Source: Actinoplanes sp. NBRC 103695 (GTDB lineage Bacteria; Actinomycetota; Actinomycetes; Mycobacteriales; Micromonosporaceae). Taken from it: a DNA stretch of 64,000 nt. Made by a program: the position numbers and the translations under genes. Below are positions 35,480-45,785 of this stretch, piece after piece. The notes beneath the pieces were generated by a model. The model saw only the letters and a list, made by a program, of their open reading frames with translations, searched no databases and was not told where the DNA came from. Position 1 is the first letter of the stretch, and the number at the start of each line of letters is the position of its first letter. Location: NCBI RefSeq assembly GCF_030269485.1, contig NZ_BSTL01000002.1:136341-200340 (forward strand), given 5' to 3'.

Positions 35480-35977
35480 ATGGTGTATCGCTATTTCTAC
35501 GACTGCGAGTTCATCGAGGACGGCCGCGTGGTCGACCTCGTCTCGATCGGCGTGGTCGACGAGTTCGGCCGTGAGTTCTACGCGGTCTCCACCCAGTTCG
35601 ACGACACCCGCGCCGTGCCGTGGGTGCGCCGCAACGTGCTCGACAAGCTGCCCAGCCCCGCCGACCCGGCCTGGCGCTCCCGCGAGCGGATCCGCGACGA
35701 CCTGTACGCGTTCCTGCTCGAACCGGTCACCGGGCGCGACGAGCAGATCGAGCTCTGGGCCTGGTACGCCGCGTACGACCACGTGGTGCTCGCCCAGCTG
35801 TGGGGCGCGATGCCGGCGTTGCCGCGGGAGATCCCGCGTTTCACGAAGGATCTGCGCCAGCTCTGGGACGATCGGGGGCGGCCGCCGTTACCCACCGCGA
35901 CCGGCCGGCATGACGCCCTGGTGGACGCAAAACACAATCTTGCCCGCTGGCAGAAGATGAACGACGGGTCGTTTTGA
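35480..35977 (+). CDS. Polyadenylate-specific 3'-exoribonuclease AS (RNase AS)
   Basis: A 165-residue DEDD-type exonuclease. The first acidic pair is in RYFYDCEFIEDGRVVDLVSI (D-x-E), followed by YAAYDHVVLAQLWG and a final HDALVDAKHNLARW. Mycobacterial Rv2179c, its counterpart in the same locus, trims 3'-oligoadenylated RNA. ATG 35480 places the catalytic strand at residue 4, as in the family; an ATG seven codons earlier is possible. It is next to pfkA; the two are unrelated in function. Confidence 0.9.
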   Translation: MVYRYFYDCEFIEDGRVVDLVSIGVVDEFGREFYAVSTQFDDTRAVPWVRRNVLDKLPSPADPAWRSRERIRDDLYAFLLEPVTGRDEQIELWAWYAAYDHVVLAQLWGAMPALPREIPRFTKDLRQLWDDRGRPPLPTATGRHDALVDAKHNLARWQKMNDGSF

Positions 35978-36029
35978 TCCGAGGTCGCGCCGCCCACTAC
36001 AGTGCGCATGCGGCCCCGGGCCTCCGGAA

Positions 36030-36043
36030 CGGCAACGTTGCCG
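36030..36043. promoter_or_regulatory. 14-bp perfect palindrome upstream of pfk
   Basis: CGGCAACGTTGCCG is a perfect palindrome with a central ACGT step, resembling LacI-family operators. It lies 59 bp before the phosphofructokinase ATG, where a repressor would block initiation. Confidence 0.45.
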
Positions 36044-36101
36044 AAACTTCTCCGAGGCGTGCCGGGCGTCTCGCGTTCCATCATTGGAAGGACGAGTCAT
36101 C

Positions 36102-37130
36102 ATGCGTATCGGCGTGCTCACCGGCGGCGGCGACTGCCCCGGTCTGAACGCGGTGATCCGGGCGGTGGTGCGCAAGGGCGTCGCCGTCTACGGACACGAG
36201 TTCGTCGGCTTCCGGGACGGCTGGAAGGGCCCCCTCGAGGGTCTGACGAAGCCGCTCGGCATCGCCGAGGTCCGCGGCATCCTGCCGCGCGGCGGCACCA
36301 TCCTCGGCTCCTCGCGCACCAACCCCTTCAAGATCGAGGGCGGCGTCGAGCGGATCAAGGCGAACCTGGCCGAGCAGGGCGTCGACGCGCTGGTCGCGAT
36401 CGGCGGCGAGGACACCCTGGGCGTCGCCACCAAGCTGAACGACCTGGGAGTCAAGGTCGTCGGTGTGCCGAAGACGATCGACAACGACCTGAACGCGACC
36501 GACTACACGTTCGGGTTCGACACCGCGGTGAACATCGCGATGGAGGCGATCGACCGGCTGCACACCACCGCCGAGTCGCATCACCGCACGCTGGTCGTCG
36601 AGGTCATGGGCCGGCACGCCGGCTGGATCGCGCTGCACGCCGGCCTGGCCGGTGGCGCCAACGTCATCCTGCTGCCGGAGCGCAACTTCGACGTGGAGCA
36701 GGTCGCCACCTACGTGACCAAGCGCTTCCAGGTCGAGTACGCGCCGATCGTCGTGGTCGCCGAGGGCGCGCAGCCGCTCGAGGGCCAGATGCAGCTGGTC
36801 AACCAGGAGAAGGACGCGTTCGGCCACGTGCGGCTGGGCGGCATCGGCATGTGGCTGGCCGAGCAGCTCGAGGAGAAGACCGGCAAGGAGGCCCGCACGG
36901 TCGTCCTCGGTCACATCCAGCGCGGTGGCACCCCGACCGCGTTCGACCGGGTGCTCGCCACCCGCTTCGGCCTGCAGGCCATCGACGCGGTCAACGAGGG
37001 CGACTTCGGCAAGATGATGGCCCTGCGCGGCACCGACATCGTGCGGGTTCCGCTGGCCGACGGCACCGGCGAGCTGAAGACCGTTCCGATCGAGCGGTAC
37101 GACGAGGCTGAAGTCTTCTTCGGCAGCTGA
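36102..37130 (+). CDS. pfkA: 6-phosphofructokinase, mixed-substrate group with PPi-type residues
   Basis: This 342-residue enzyme phosphorylates fructose 6-phosphate. It begins MRIGVLTGGGDCPGLNAV. The donor site reads GGED at 101-104, so residue 104 is Asp, and GVPKTIDND places Lys at 124; catalytic D127 is kept. ATP-dependent PFKs have Gly104 and Gly124, whereas Asp104/Lys124 marks PPi-dependent enzymes, as in Amycolatopsis methanolica. It is therefore probably a PPi-PFK, working reversibly. GGAAGGA before ATG 36102. A LacI-like palindrome is upstream. proC follows 25 bp later. Confidence 0.92.
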   Translation: MRIGVLTGGGDCPGLNAVIRAVVRKGVAVYGHEFVGFRDGWKGPLEGLTKPLGIAEVRGILPRGGTILGSSRTNPFKIEGGVERIKANLAEQGVDALVAIGGEDTLGVATKLNDLGVKVVGVPKTIDNDLNATDYTFGFDTAVNIAMEAIDRLHTTAESHHRTLVVEVMGRHAGWIALHAGLAGGANVILLPERNFDVEQVATYVTKRFQVEYAPIVVVAEGAQPLEGQMQLVNQEKDAFGHVRLGGIGMWLAEQLEEKTGKEARTVVLGHIQRGGTPTAFDRVLATRFGLQAIDAVNEGDFGKMMALRGTDIVRVPLADGTGELKTVPIERYDEAEVFFGS

Positions 37131-37155
37131 GTTCTTCGTTGAGAGGTTCTTCGAC

Positions 37156-37962
37156 ATGACGATCGCGGTGATCGGCACCGGCAAGATCGGCGAGCTCGTC
37201 CTGAGCGGACTGCTTCGGGCCGGGCGGCAGGCGTCCGAGTTGCTGGTCACCGCGCGTCGTGCCGAACGCGGCCAGGAGCTGGCCGAGCGCTACGGCGTCC
37301 GGGTGGTGGACAACCTGACCGCGGTGGAAGAGGCCGACATCCTCGCCATCGCGGTGAAGCCGCAGGACGCCGGCGCCCTGCTCGACGAGATCAGGGCGAA
37401 GGTGCCGCCCGGCAAGCTGGTCGTCTCGCTCTGCGCCGGGCTGCCGACCAAGTTCTTCGCCGACCGGCTGCCCGAGGGCACGCCGGTGGTCCGGGTCATG
37501 ACCAACACCCCCGCCCTCGTCGACCAGGCGATGACCGCGATCTCCGCCGGACCGCACGCGGACGCGTCGCACCTGGAGATCGCCGAGGAGATGTTCCGGC
37601 CGCTCGGCTCGGTGGTGCGGGTGCCCGAGTCCCAGCAGGACGCGGTGACCGCGCTCTCCGGCTCCGGCCCCGCCTACTTCTACCTGCTGGTCGAGGCCAT
37701 GGTGGACGCGGGCATCCTGCTCGGGCTGCCGAGGCAGGTGGCGCACGAGCTGATCGTGCAGACCGCGATCGGCTCGGCCATCATGCTGCGCGACTCCGGC
37801 GAGCACCCGGTGAAGCTGCGCGAGGCGGTCACCTCGCCCGCGGGAACGACCATCTCGGCGATCCGCGAGCTGGAGAACCACGGCGTCCGCGCTGCGATGC
37901 TGGCCGCGCTCGAGGCGGCCCGCGACCGCGCCCGGGAGATCGCCCAGCAGGCGATCGACTAG
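37156..37962 (+). CDS. proC: Pyrroline-5-carboxylate reductase
   Basis: A 268-residue enzyme that makes proline from pyrroline-5-carboxylate using NAD(P)H. The Rossmann motif IAVIGTGKIGELVLSGLLR is at the start, AVKPQD follows near residue 73, and the C-terminal signature is LSGSGPAYFYLLVEAMVDAG plus LREAVTSPAGTT. Length is normal. GAGAGG precedes ATG 37156. It is convergent with a response regulator gene 34 bp away. Confidence 0.95.
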   Translation: MTIAVIGTGKIGELVLSGLLRAGRQASELLVTARRAERGQELAERYGVRVVDNLTAVEEADILAIAVKPQDAGALLDEIRAKVPPGKLVVSLCAGLPTKFFADRLPEGTPVVRVMTNTPALVDQAMTAISAGPHADASHLEIAEEMFRPLGSVVRVPESQQDAVTALSGSGPAYFYLLVEAMVDAGILLGLPRQVAHELIVQTAIGSAIMLRDSGEHPVKLREAVTSPAGTTISAIRELENHGVRAAMLAALEAARDRAREIAQQAID

Positions 37963-37996
37963 CACGCCCGTCTTCGGCGCGGCGCCGATCTGTGGG

Positions 37997-38704
37997 TCAG
38001 GCGAGGCCGTTGTCGCGCGCGTAGAGGGCGGCCTGCATGCGGTCGCGGAGGCCGAGGCGGCTCAGGATGTTCGACACGTAGTTCTTGACGGTGCCCACGC
38101 TGAGGTGGAGCCGCGCGGCGATCTGCCGGTTGGTGTTCCCCTCGGCGATCAGCCGCAACACGTCGAACTCCCGCTCGGTCAGGTCGGGCCGGTCGCCGGA
38201 GTGCGGTGTCGGCCCTGCCCGGTCCAACGCCGCGACCAGATGCCGCACCGCCGTGGGGTGGTGCTGGTGGACACCAGCGTGCGCGAGCCGTATCGCCTGC
38301 GCGAGTTCCTTCGACGGAAGATCCTTGAGCAGGTATCCGCTGGTGCCCGCACGGGCGGCGTCCAGCACGTACTCCTCGTCGTTGAAGGTGGTCAGCATGA
38401 TCACCCGGCAGGACGGCAGGCTCTCGCGCAACTCGGCCGCCGCGACCAAGCCGTTGAGTACCGGCATGCGCACATCCATCAGCACCACATCCGGTGTGGT
38501 CGCGACGGCGAGCTCGACCGCCTCACGGCCGTCGCGGGCGGTGCCGATCACCTCGATTCCGGGCTCGAGGCCGATCAGCGAGGCGATCCCCTCGCGGACC
38601 ATGGCCTGATCGTCCGCGACCAGCACACGAACCGGTGCCGGCTTACTCACCGGTGGCGGCTCGCTCGCCGGTGGCGGCTTACTCACCGGTGCCGGCTCGC
38701 TCAC
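37997..38704 (-). CDS. LuxR-family response regulator
   Basis: A 235-residue NarL-type regulator with a receiver (VRVLVADDQAMVREGIASLI; Asp in DVVLMDVRMPVLNG; Lys in LLKDLPSKEL) and a LuxR HTH (LTEREFDVLRLIAEGNTNRQ). The first 24 residues are a Pro/Ser/Lys repeat (PPVSKPxPASEP) encoded by four 18-bp units. The GTG at 38704 overlaps the kinase stop (GTGA), so coupling favours this start although the repeat contains three more possible starts. Its partner kinase is frameshifted, so it may lack its normal phosphodonor. Confidence 0.9.
   Translation of the reverse strand: MSEPAPVSKPPPASEPPPVSKPAPVRVLVADDQAMVREGIASLIGLEPGIEVIGTARDGREAVELAVATTPDVVLMDVRMPVLNGLVAAAELRESLPSCRVIMLTTFNDEEYVLDAARAGTSGYLLKDLPSKELAQAIRLAHAGVHQHHPTAVRHLVAALDRAGPTPHSGDRPDLTEREFDVLRLIAEGNTNRQIAARLHLSVGTVKNYVSNILSRLGLRDRMQAALYARDNGLA
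38632..38703 (-). repeat. Four 18-bp tandem units at the response-regulator 5' end
   Basis: Units at 38632-38649, 38650-38667, 38668-38685 and 38686-38703 alternate between two forms differing in three or four bases. They encode the repeated PxPxS(K/E)P tail at the N-terminus and each carries a GTG or GCG at the same place, so alternative starts are available. Confidence 0.85.
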
Positions 38705-38940
38705 CGGTCGCCACCGGAAGAGAGCGAAGAGCTGACGGCGGGGAGCGTTGACCCGCCTGTGGAGAGGGGCTGGCCGCCGACGCTGGCGGTGATGCTTGTC
38801 CCGCGGCCGGGTCCGGAGTCGATGTGGAGAGCGCCGCCCACCGCGGCGAGCCGCTCGCGCATGCCGGTGAGGCCGCTGCCGGTCTGCTCAAATCCGGCAA
38901 GGCCGCTGCCGGACCGCCCGTTGCCGGCGAGCTCGTGGCT

Positions 38941-39000
38941 GTCGGCGTCGGCGTCGGCGTCGCCGTTGCCGTTGCCGTCGCCGTTGCCGTTGCCGTTGCC
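38941..39000 (-). repeat. Ten hexamer units in the kinase ATP-lid region
   Basis: The plus strand reads ten consecutive units of GTYGSC (mainly GTTGCC and GTCGGC). They encode Asp/Asn/Gly/Ala dipeptides (GN, GD, AD) between the G1 box and the final GSGLTGMRERL motif of the kinase, lengthening the lid loop. Confidence 0.85.
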
Positions 39001-39307
39001 GGGAGCGTCGTCCAGGGTGAAGCCGTGGCCGTTGTCGACCACCTTGAGCTCGATCTCGTCGCCGAAGCGGACGGCGACATGGACCACGTCGGCGCCCGCG
39101 TGCCTGCGGGCGTTTGTCAGCGCTTCCTGTGCCACCCGGTACAGCGCTTCGAGGTCTGCCCGGCCGTGCCCGGCCTCGTCGCCGGTGAGCTCGACGAAGA
39201 CCCGGAAACCCGGATCGTCCCATCCGTCGGCGAGTACCGACACCGCGCGGCTCAGCGAGAAATGCTCGGCGCGCAGGGCGCCGACGGACGTGCGTACCTC
39301 AGAAAGG

Positions 39308-39322
39308 GCCCGGCCCGGCCCG
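39308..39322 (-). repeat. Three GCCCG units causing the kinase frameshift
   Basis: GCCCG occurs three times without spacing. Two copies would restore the kinase reading frame; three break it. It is a classic slippage site. Confidence 0.8.
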
Positions 39323-40114
39323 TCGCGGAGCGCGCGTCGCTGACGGCCCGGTCCGCGACGGTCGCGTCGCGCTGCCGGAACGCCTCCGCCTTCTCCAGCT
39401 GGACGCTGATCGCGGTGAGGTGATGGCCGAGGCTGTCGTGGATGTCGCGGGCCAGGCGGTTGCGCTCGGCCGTCGCGCTCAGCTCGCCGACCTGGCGTTG
39501 TGCGTCGTGGAGCTCGGCGATGAGCCGCTCGGCGCGCAGCCGGCTGCGCCGCTGGCGGTCGGCCACCGCGGCGGTGGCCACGGCCAGCACCATGCCGACG
39601 AAGAGCATCAGCAGATCGGAGACGATCTCGGGATCGGTGGCCCAGCCCGGCGTCAACGACGCCCGGATCGTGCCCGCGACCAGATAACCCGCCGCCAGGC
39701 CGATGCTCCATCGACGACCCAGCGAGAAGTAGGCGAAGAACGGCACCAGCAGATAGAGCGGCCGGGCGAACCCCGCGTCGTCGAACGCGACCACCACCTC
39801 GATGAGGACCACGCGGGCCAGGAGCAGCCCGACGCCGCGGCCTCTGGGCCGGATCTGCTCGAGGGCGAGCAAAGCCAGCAGAGCGGCCGTGAACCACACC
39901 GGCGACCAGCCCGGGGAGAGGCCGGCGACGGCGTAGTAGAGCCCGGTGCACAGAACCGCCGCGTAGAGCACCGAGGCCATCCAGCGCAGAGGGAGAGTCA
40001 TGCGAACCAGAGTAGGAAGCGAGGACCGTTCGCGGACAGTGCCGATGGTCATGTGTCTCGGGATGGACACTCGGCACTGTCGGCCGGCCGGGTGGCCTCG
40101 GCACGGTTGCCGGC

Positions 40115-40732
40115 ATGAATCTCTACCGCCTGGCCGGTGCGGCCGGTCTCGTCGGCGGCGCGCTCACCCTGATCGCCGCCGCCCGTCGTGCCGGACTGCT
40201 TCCGGAAAATGCCTTCACCCACGCCCTCGCCCCACCCGCGTCCGCCCTGCTGCTGTTCACCCTGACCGCGTTCTACCTGTTCCAACGCCACCGGCTGGGT
40301 CGGCTGGGCCTGATCGGCTTCGTCCTCAACCACCTCGGGCTCAGTGGCCTGTTCGCGGTGGAGTTCGTGACGCACGCCGTGCTGCAGTTCCAGGACGCCG
40401 CGATCCGCGAGCAGGTGCTCACCGGCTCCGGACGGGCGTACTTCGTGGTCGTCGCCTTCACGTTCCTGGCCGGGGTGGTGATCTTCGGGGTGGCGTCGTG
40501 GCGTGCGGGGGTGCTGCCTCGCGGGGCGCTGGGGCTCTATGTGGCCGGGCTGGGCGCCGCGGCCCTGCGCGGCACAGTGCCCGAGGCGGTCTATCTGGGC
40601 GGCCTGGTGGTCGGCACGGCGGGCGTGCTGTGGCTGTCGGCGAGCCTGCTGAGACGCGACCCGGCCGAGAGCGCGGGTCTGGACCCATCCGCGCCGGGCC
40701 GAGACGTGAGCCGGGCTGTGGGCCGGGGTTGA
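40115..40732 (+). CDS. Hypothetical membrane protein (five to six helices)
   Basis: A 205-residue membrane protein that I cannot assign. Hydrophobic segments are at about 5-22, 38-58, 66-88, 108-130, 138-155 and 160-180. Charged residues are few and no motif is seen. The ATG at 40115 faces away from the kinase gene, with a 113-bp divergent gap. The C-terminal 30 residues are hydrophilic. It is followed by a 33-bp repeat array and then a convergent DUF429 gene. Confidence 0.65.
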   Translation: MNLYRLAGAAGLVGGALTLIAAARRAGLLPENAFTHALAPPASALLLFTLTAFYLFQRHRLGRLGLIGFVLNHLGLSGLFAVEFVTHAVLQFQDAAIREQVLTGSGRAYFVVVAFTFLAGVVIFGVASWRAGVLPRGALGLYVAGLGAAALRGTVPEAVYLGGLVVGTAGVLWLSASLLRRDPAESAGLDPSAPGRDVSRAVGRG

Positions 40733-40761
40733 GCGCTGGGACGCGGCCCGTGCCGGGGGCA

Positions 40762-40927
40762 GGGCGCGAGCTGGGACGCGGTTGTGCCGGGACGGGGCGC
40801 GAGCTGGGACGCGGTTGCGCCGGGACGGGGCGCGAGCTGGGACGCGGTTGCGCCGGGACGGGGCGCGAGCTGGGACGCGGTTGCGCCGGGGGCAGGGCGC
40901 GAGCTGGGACGCGGTTGCGCCGGGGCG
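40762..40927 (+). repeat. Five tandem units of 33-34 bp between genes
   Basis: Units begin at 40762, 40795, 40828, 40861 and 40895, each starting GGGCGCGAGCTGGGACGCGG. The fourth is 34 bp and the fifth diverges at the end. The array lies between a membrane protein gene and the convergent DUF429 gene. All three frames stay open, because the unit is a multiple of three, but no protein feature supports translation. Confidence 0.9.
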
Positions 40928-40960
40928 GAACGCGGGGCCGAAGGCTCCGGAGGGGAACCC

Positions 40961-41638
40961 TCAGTACCAGATCGCGATCCGGGCGCCGTTGGCCTCTTCG
41001 GGCGGCGACGGGTGCGACATGGCTGAGCCGGTGGCCATCCGATGCGCGCTCCAGGCCACGGCGGCCGCGTCCAGGATGTCGTCGGGCGGCGCCTGACCGG
41101 CCGGCCCCAGGTTGTCGGGCAGCACGATGCCGTGCCGCGCGAGCAGTTCCCGGCGGCAGGCCTGACCGGTCCAGGTCTTCTTCGCGTACGCGAGGGGCTC
41201 GCCGGCCATCTGCCGGAAGGACACCTCGGGATGCGCCTCGAAGAGGAGTTTCGGATGACGTTCCCAGATGGCGTTCGCCTCGAGCAGCTTCGGCCGCATG
41301 GCCCAGGACTGACGGCTCAGGCCCGATCCGGTCAGCTCGCGGCAGCGCCGGTTCGCGGTCGCGAAGTCCGGCTCCTGCCACACCGCGCGCGGCGGCACCC
41401 GGAAGACACTGCTGCGGCGCGGCCCCAGCTGGTCCGCGGCCAGGGTGTCCGCGGCGCGCCAGCGGTCCGGCAGCATGCCCAGGGGGATGTCCACACCGAT
41501 CACCGCCGCGCCTGAGCTTCCGGCCACGATCTCGTACAGGGTGGACGCCAGCAGGGCGCGGCCGAAGTGGCCGTCGCGCAGCTCCACACCCACCCAGCCC
41601 AGCGCGTATGCGTCGACGCCGATGACGTTGACGGTCAT
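40961..41638 (-). CDS. DUF429 family protein
   Basis: This 225-residue protein has an RNase H-like fold signature: VNVIGVDAYALGWVGVEL at the start, AAVIGVDIPLGMLP with a second Asp, and a late PPDDILDAAAVAWSA. DUF429 proteins are predicted nucleases of unknown role. ATG 41638 is preferred, because the conserved first strand begins at once; a longer frame upstream overlaps the chitinase promoter. It is convergent with the repeat array and stands alone. Confidence 0.85.
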   Translation of the reverse strand: MTVNVIGVDAYALGWVGVELRDGHFGRALLASTLYEIVAGSSGAAVIGVDIPLGMLPDRWRAADTLAADQLGPRRSSVFRVPPRAVWQEPDFATANRRCRELTGSGLSRQSWAMRPKLLEANAIWERHPKLLFEAHPEVSFRQMAGEPLAYAKKTWTGQACRRELLARHGIVLPDNLGPAGQAPPDDILDAAAVAWSAHRMATGSAMSHPSPPEEANGARIAIWY

Positions 41639-41782
41639 CGCACGCCCTCGGGGGACCGACGGTGGTCGATGCCCACGACGTTGTTGGTCATGACGGCAGA
41701 CTACGCGCCGTGGTGGTTTGAGTGCACGCCGTACTACTGACTGTCGAAAACTTAAGCCTGTGCTCAATCCCCGCGGACCGCC

Positions 41783-41812
41783 TTGACTGACGTCGATGAA
41801 TGTGACTACGGT
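41783..41812 (+). promoter_or_regulatory. Candidate promoter of the chitinase gene
   Basis: TTGACT at 41783-41788 and TACGGT at 41807-41812 with 18-bp spacing resemble a housekeeping sigma promoter. They lie in the AT-richer region upstream of the chitinase start, 56 bp before GTG 41869. Confidence 0.45.
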
Positions 41813-41830
41813 CTCTTCAACTTTCGCTTT

Positions 41831-41841
41831 GGAAAGTTTCC
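41831..41841. promoter_or_regulatory. Palindrome GGAAAGTTTCC, candidate operator of the chitinase gene
   Basis: The 11-bp perfect palindrome GGAAAGTTTCC lies about 20 bp after the proposed -10 box and 28 bp before the chitinase start. Flanking AACTTT and AAAGTT add partial symmetry. The position fits a repressor site controlling chitin-dependent expression; it does not resemble the DasR site. Confidence 0.5.
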
Positions 41842-41868
41842 TAAAAGTTAAGGTCACGAGGAGTCGCC

Positions 41869-43302
41869 GTGCAGAAATCCCTACGCCGGGCTCTATGGGC
41901 CGGGGCGATCGTGGCGGTCACGGCCGCCGCTCTGCCCGTGGTTCAGGCGTCTGCTGCGGAAGCTTGTGCGCCCGCATGGAGCGCCTCTCAGGTCTACAAC
42001 GGTGGCAACACCGCGTCCTACGAGGGCAAGAACTTCCAGGCCAAGTGGTGGACCCAGAACGAGAACCCGGCGCAGAAGAGCGGCGAGTGGGACGTCTGGA
42101 AGAACCTCGGGGCCTGCGGTGGGACCACCCCGCCCACCGACCCGCCCACCGATCCCCCCACCGACCCGACCGAGCCGCCGCCGACGGGCAACAAGAAGGT
42201 CGTCGGCTACTTCGCCGAGTGGGGCGTCTACGGCCGGCAGTACTTCGTGAAGAACCTCGTCACGTCGGGCTCCGCCGCCAAGCTGACCCACATCCTGTAC
42301 GCGTTCGGCAACACCACGGGCGGGCAGTGCTCGATCGGTGACGCGTACGCCGACTACGACATGGCCTACACCGCGGCGAACAGCGTCGACGGCGTGGCCG
42401 ACACCTGGGACGCCGGTGCGCTGCGCGGAAGCTTCAACCAGCTCCGCAAGCTCAAGCGGCAGTACCCGAACATCAAGGTGATCTGGTCGTTCGGCGGCTG
42501 GACCTGGTCCGGCGGCTTCACCCAGGCCGCGGCCAACCCGACCGGGTTCGCGAACTCCTGCTACAACCTGGTCAAGGACCCCCGGTGGGCCGATGTCTTC
42601 GACGGCATCGACGTCGACTGGGAGTACCCGAACGCCTGTGGCCTGAGCTGCGACCGCAGTGGCGATGCCGCATACAACAGCGTGGTCTCCGCGCTGCGTA
42701 CCAAGTTCGGCTCGAACTTCCTGGTCACCTCGGCGATCTCAGCGGACGGTTCGAACGGCGGCAAGCTGGACGTGGCGGACTACGCGTCGGGTATCAGCAA
42801 GCTCGACTTCGTGATGCCGATGACCTACGACTACTACGGCGCGTTCAGCCCGCAGGGCCCGACCGCCCCGCACTCGCCGCTGACCTCGTACACCGGCGTT
42901 CCGACGCAGGGCTTCTGGTCGGACGCCGCGATCAAGAAGCTCAAGTCCAAGGGCGTTCCGGCGAGCAAGATGCTGCTCGGCATCGGGTTCTACGGCCGCG
43001 GCTGGACCGGCGTCAGCCAGGCAGCACCGGGCGGCTCCGCCTCCGGAGCGGCGCCGGGCACCTACGAGGCGGGCATCGAGGACTACAAGGTCCTCAAGAA
43101 CAGCTGCCCGGCGACCGGCACCGCCGGTGGCACCGCCTACGCCAAGTGCGGCAGCAACTGGTGGGGCTACGACACCCCGACGACCATCGGGGGAAAGATG
43201 TCCTACGTGAAGAACGAGGGCCTCGGTGGCGCGTTCTTCTGGGAGTTCTCCGGTGACACCAGCAACGGCGAACTGATCTCGGCCATCAAGAACAACCTGT
43301 AG
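41869..43302 (+). CDS. Secreted GH18 chitinase with CBM5/12 chitin-binding domain
   Basis: A 477-residue exported enzyme. Residues 1-31 are a signal peptide ([20 protein letters not shown], AxA-type cut near 30). Residues 33-83 form a CBM5/12 module ([27 protein letters not shown]). A Pro/Thr linker ([13 protein letters not shown]) is followed by a GH18 catalytic domain from about 110, with [10 protein letters not shown] and [10 protein letters not shown], in which E252 is the acid. It hydrolyses chitin outside the cell. GTG start 41869 after GAGGAG. Upstream are a promoter and GGAAAGTTTCC palindrome. A strong terminator follows. Confidence 0.95.
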   Translation: MQKSLRRALWAGAIVAVTAAALPVVQASAAEACAPAWSASQVYNGGNTASYEGKNFQAKWWTQNENPAQKSGEWDVWKNLGACGGTTPPTDPPTDPPTDPTEPPPTGNKKVVGYFAEWGVYGRQYFVKNLVTSGSAAKLTHILYAFGNTTGGQCSIGDAYADYDMAYTAANSVDGVADTWDAGALRGSFNQLRKLKRQYPNIKVIWSFGGWTWSGGFTQAAANPTGFANSCYNLVKDPRWADVFDGIDVDWEYPNACGLSCDRSGDAAYNSVVSALRTKFGSNFLVTSAISADGSNGGKLDVADYASGISKLDFVMPMTYDYYGAFSPQGPTAPHSPLTSYTGVPTQGFWSDAAIKKLKSKGVPASKMLLGIGFYGRGWTGVSQAAPGGSASGAAPGTYEAGIEDYKVLKNSCPATGTAGGTAYAKCGSNWWGYDTPTTIGGKMSYVKNEGLGGAFFWEFSGDTSNGELISAIKNNL

Positions 43303-43323
43303 ATCCTTTCCACCTCACCAGGG

Positions 43324-43354
43324 GGAGCGGGGCACCGGTTCGGTGCCCCGCTCC
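43324..43354 (+). terminator. Strong terminator after the chitinase gene
   Basis: GGAGCGGGGCACCG (43324-43337) pairs perfectly over 14 bp with CGGTGCCCCGCTCC (43341-43354) around a three-base loop, followed by TTCGT. It lies 22 bp after the chitinase stop and separates it from aroG. Confidence 0.88.
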
Positions 43355-43378
43355 TTCGTATTCGAGCCCCCTCGTTAG

Positions 43379-45762
<2,384 letters not shown>

Positions 45763-45785
<23 letters not shown>

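Larger units (their letters stand above)
38701..40001 (-). pseudogene. Sensor histidine kinase, frameshifted by a 5-bp tandem duplication
   Basis: ATG 40001 opens a frame with five or six membrane helices and the phospho-helix RLARDIHDSLGHHLTAISVQ. After SDARSATGRA the frame goes to nonsense (GPFLRY), while another frame continues the protein: LSEVRTSVGALRAEHFSLSR, the N-box ALTNARRHAGADV and the G1-box VVDNGHGF. At the break stand three copies of GCCCG (39308-39322). Removing one copy gives a single 431-codon reading frame, so the change is a 5-bp expansion. It could be a real mutation, a phase-variable switch or an assembly error. The stop overlaps the regulator start. Confidence 0.8.

Noticed and set aside
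40762..40927. Regular repeats resembling a CRISPR array
   Set aside because: Units are contiguous with no variable spacers, lack a palindromic repeat, and no cas gene is in the window. It is a plain tandem repeat.
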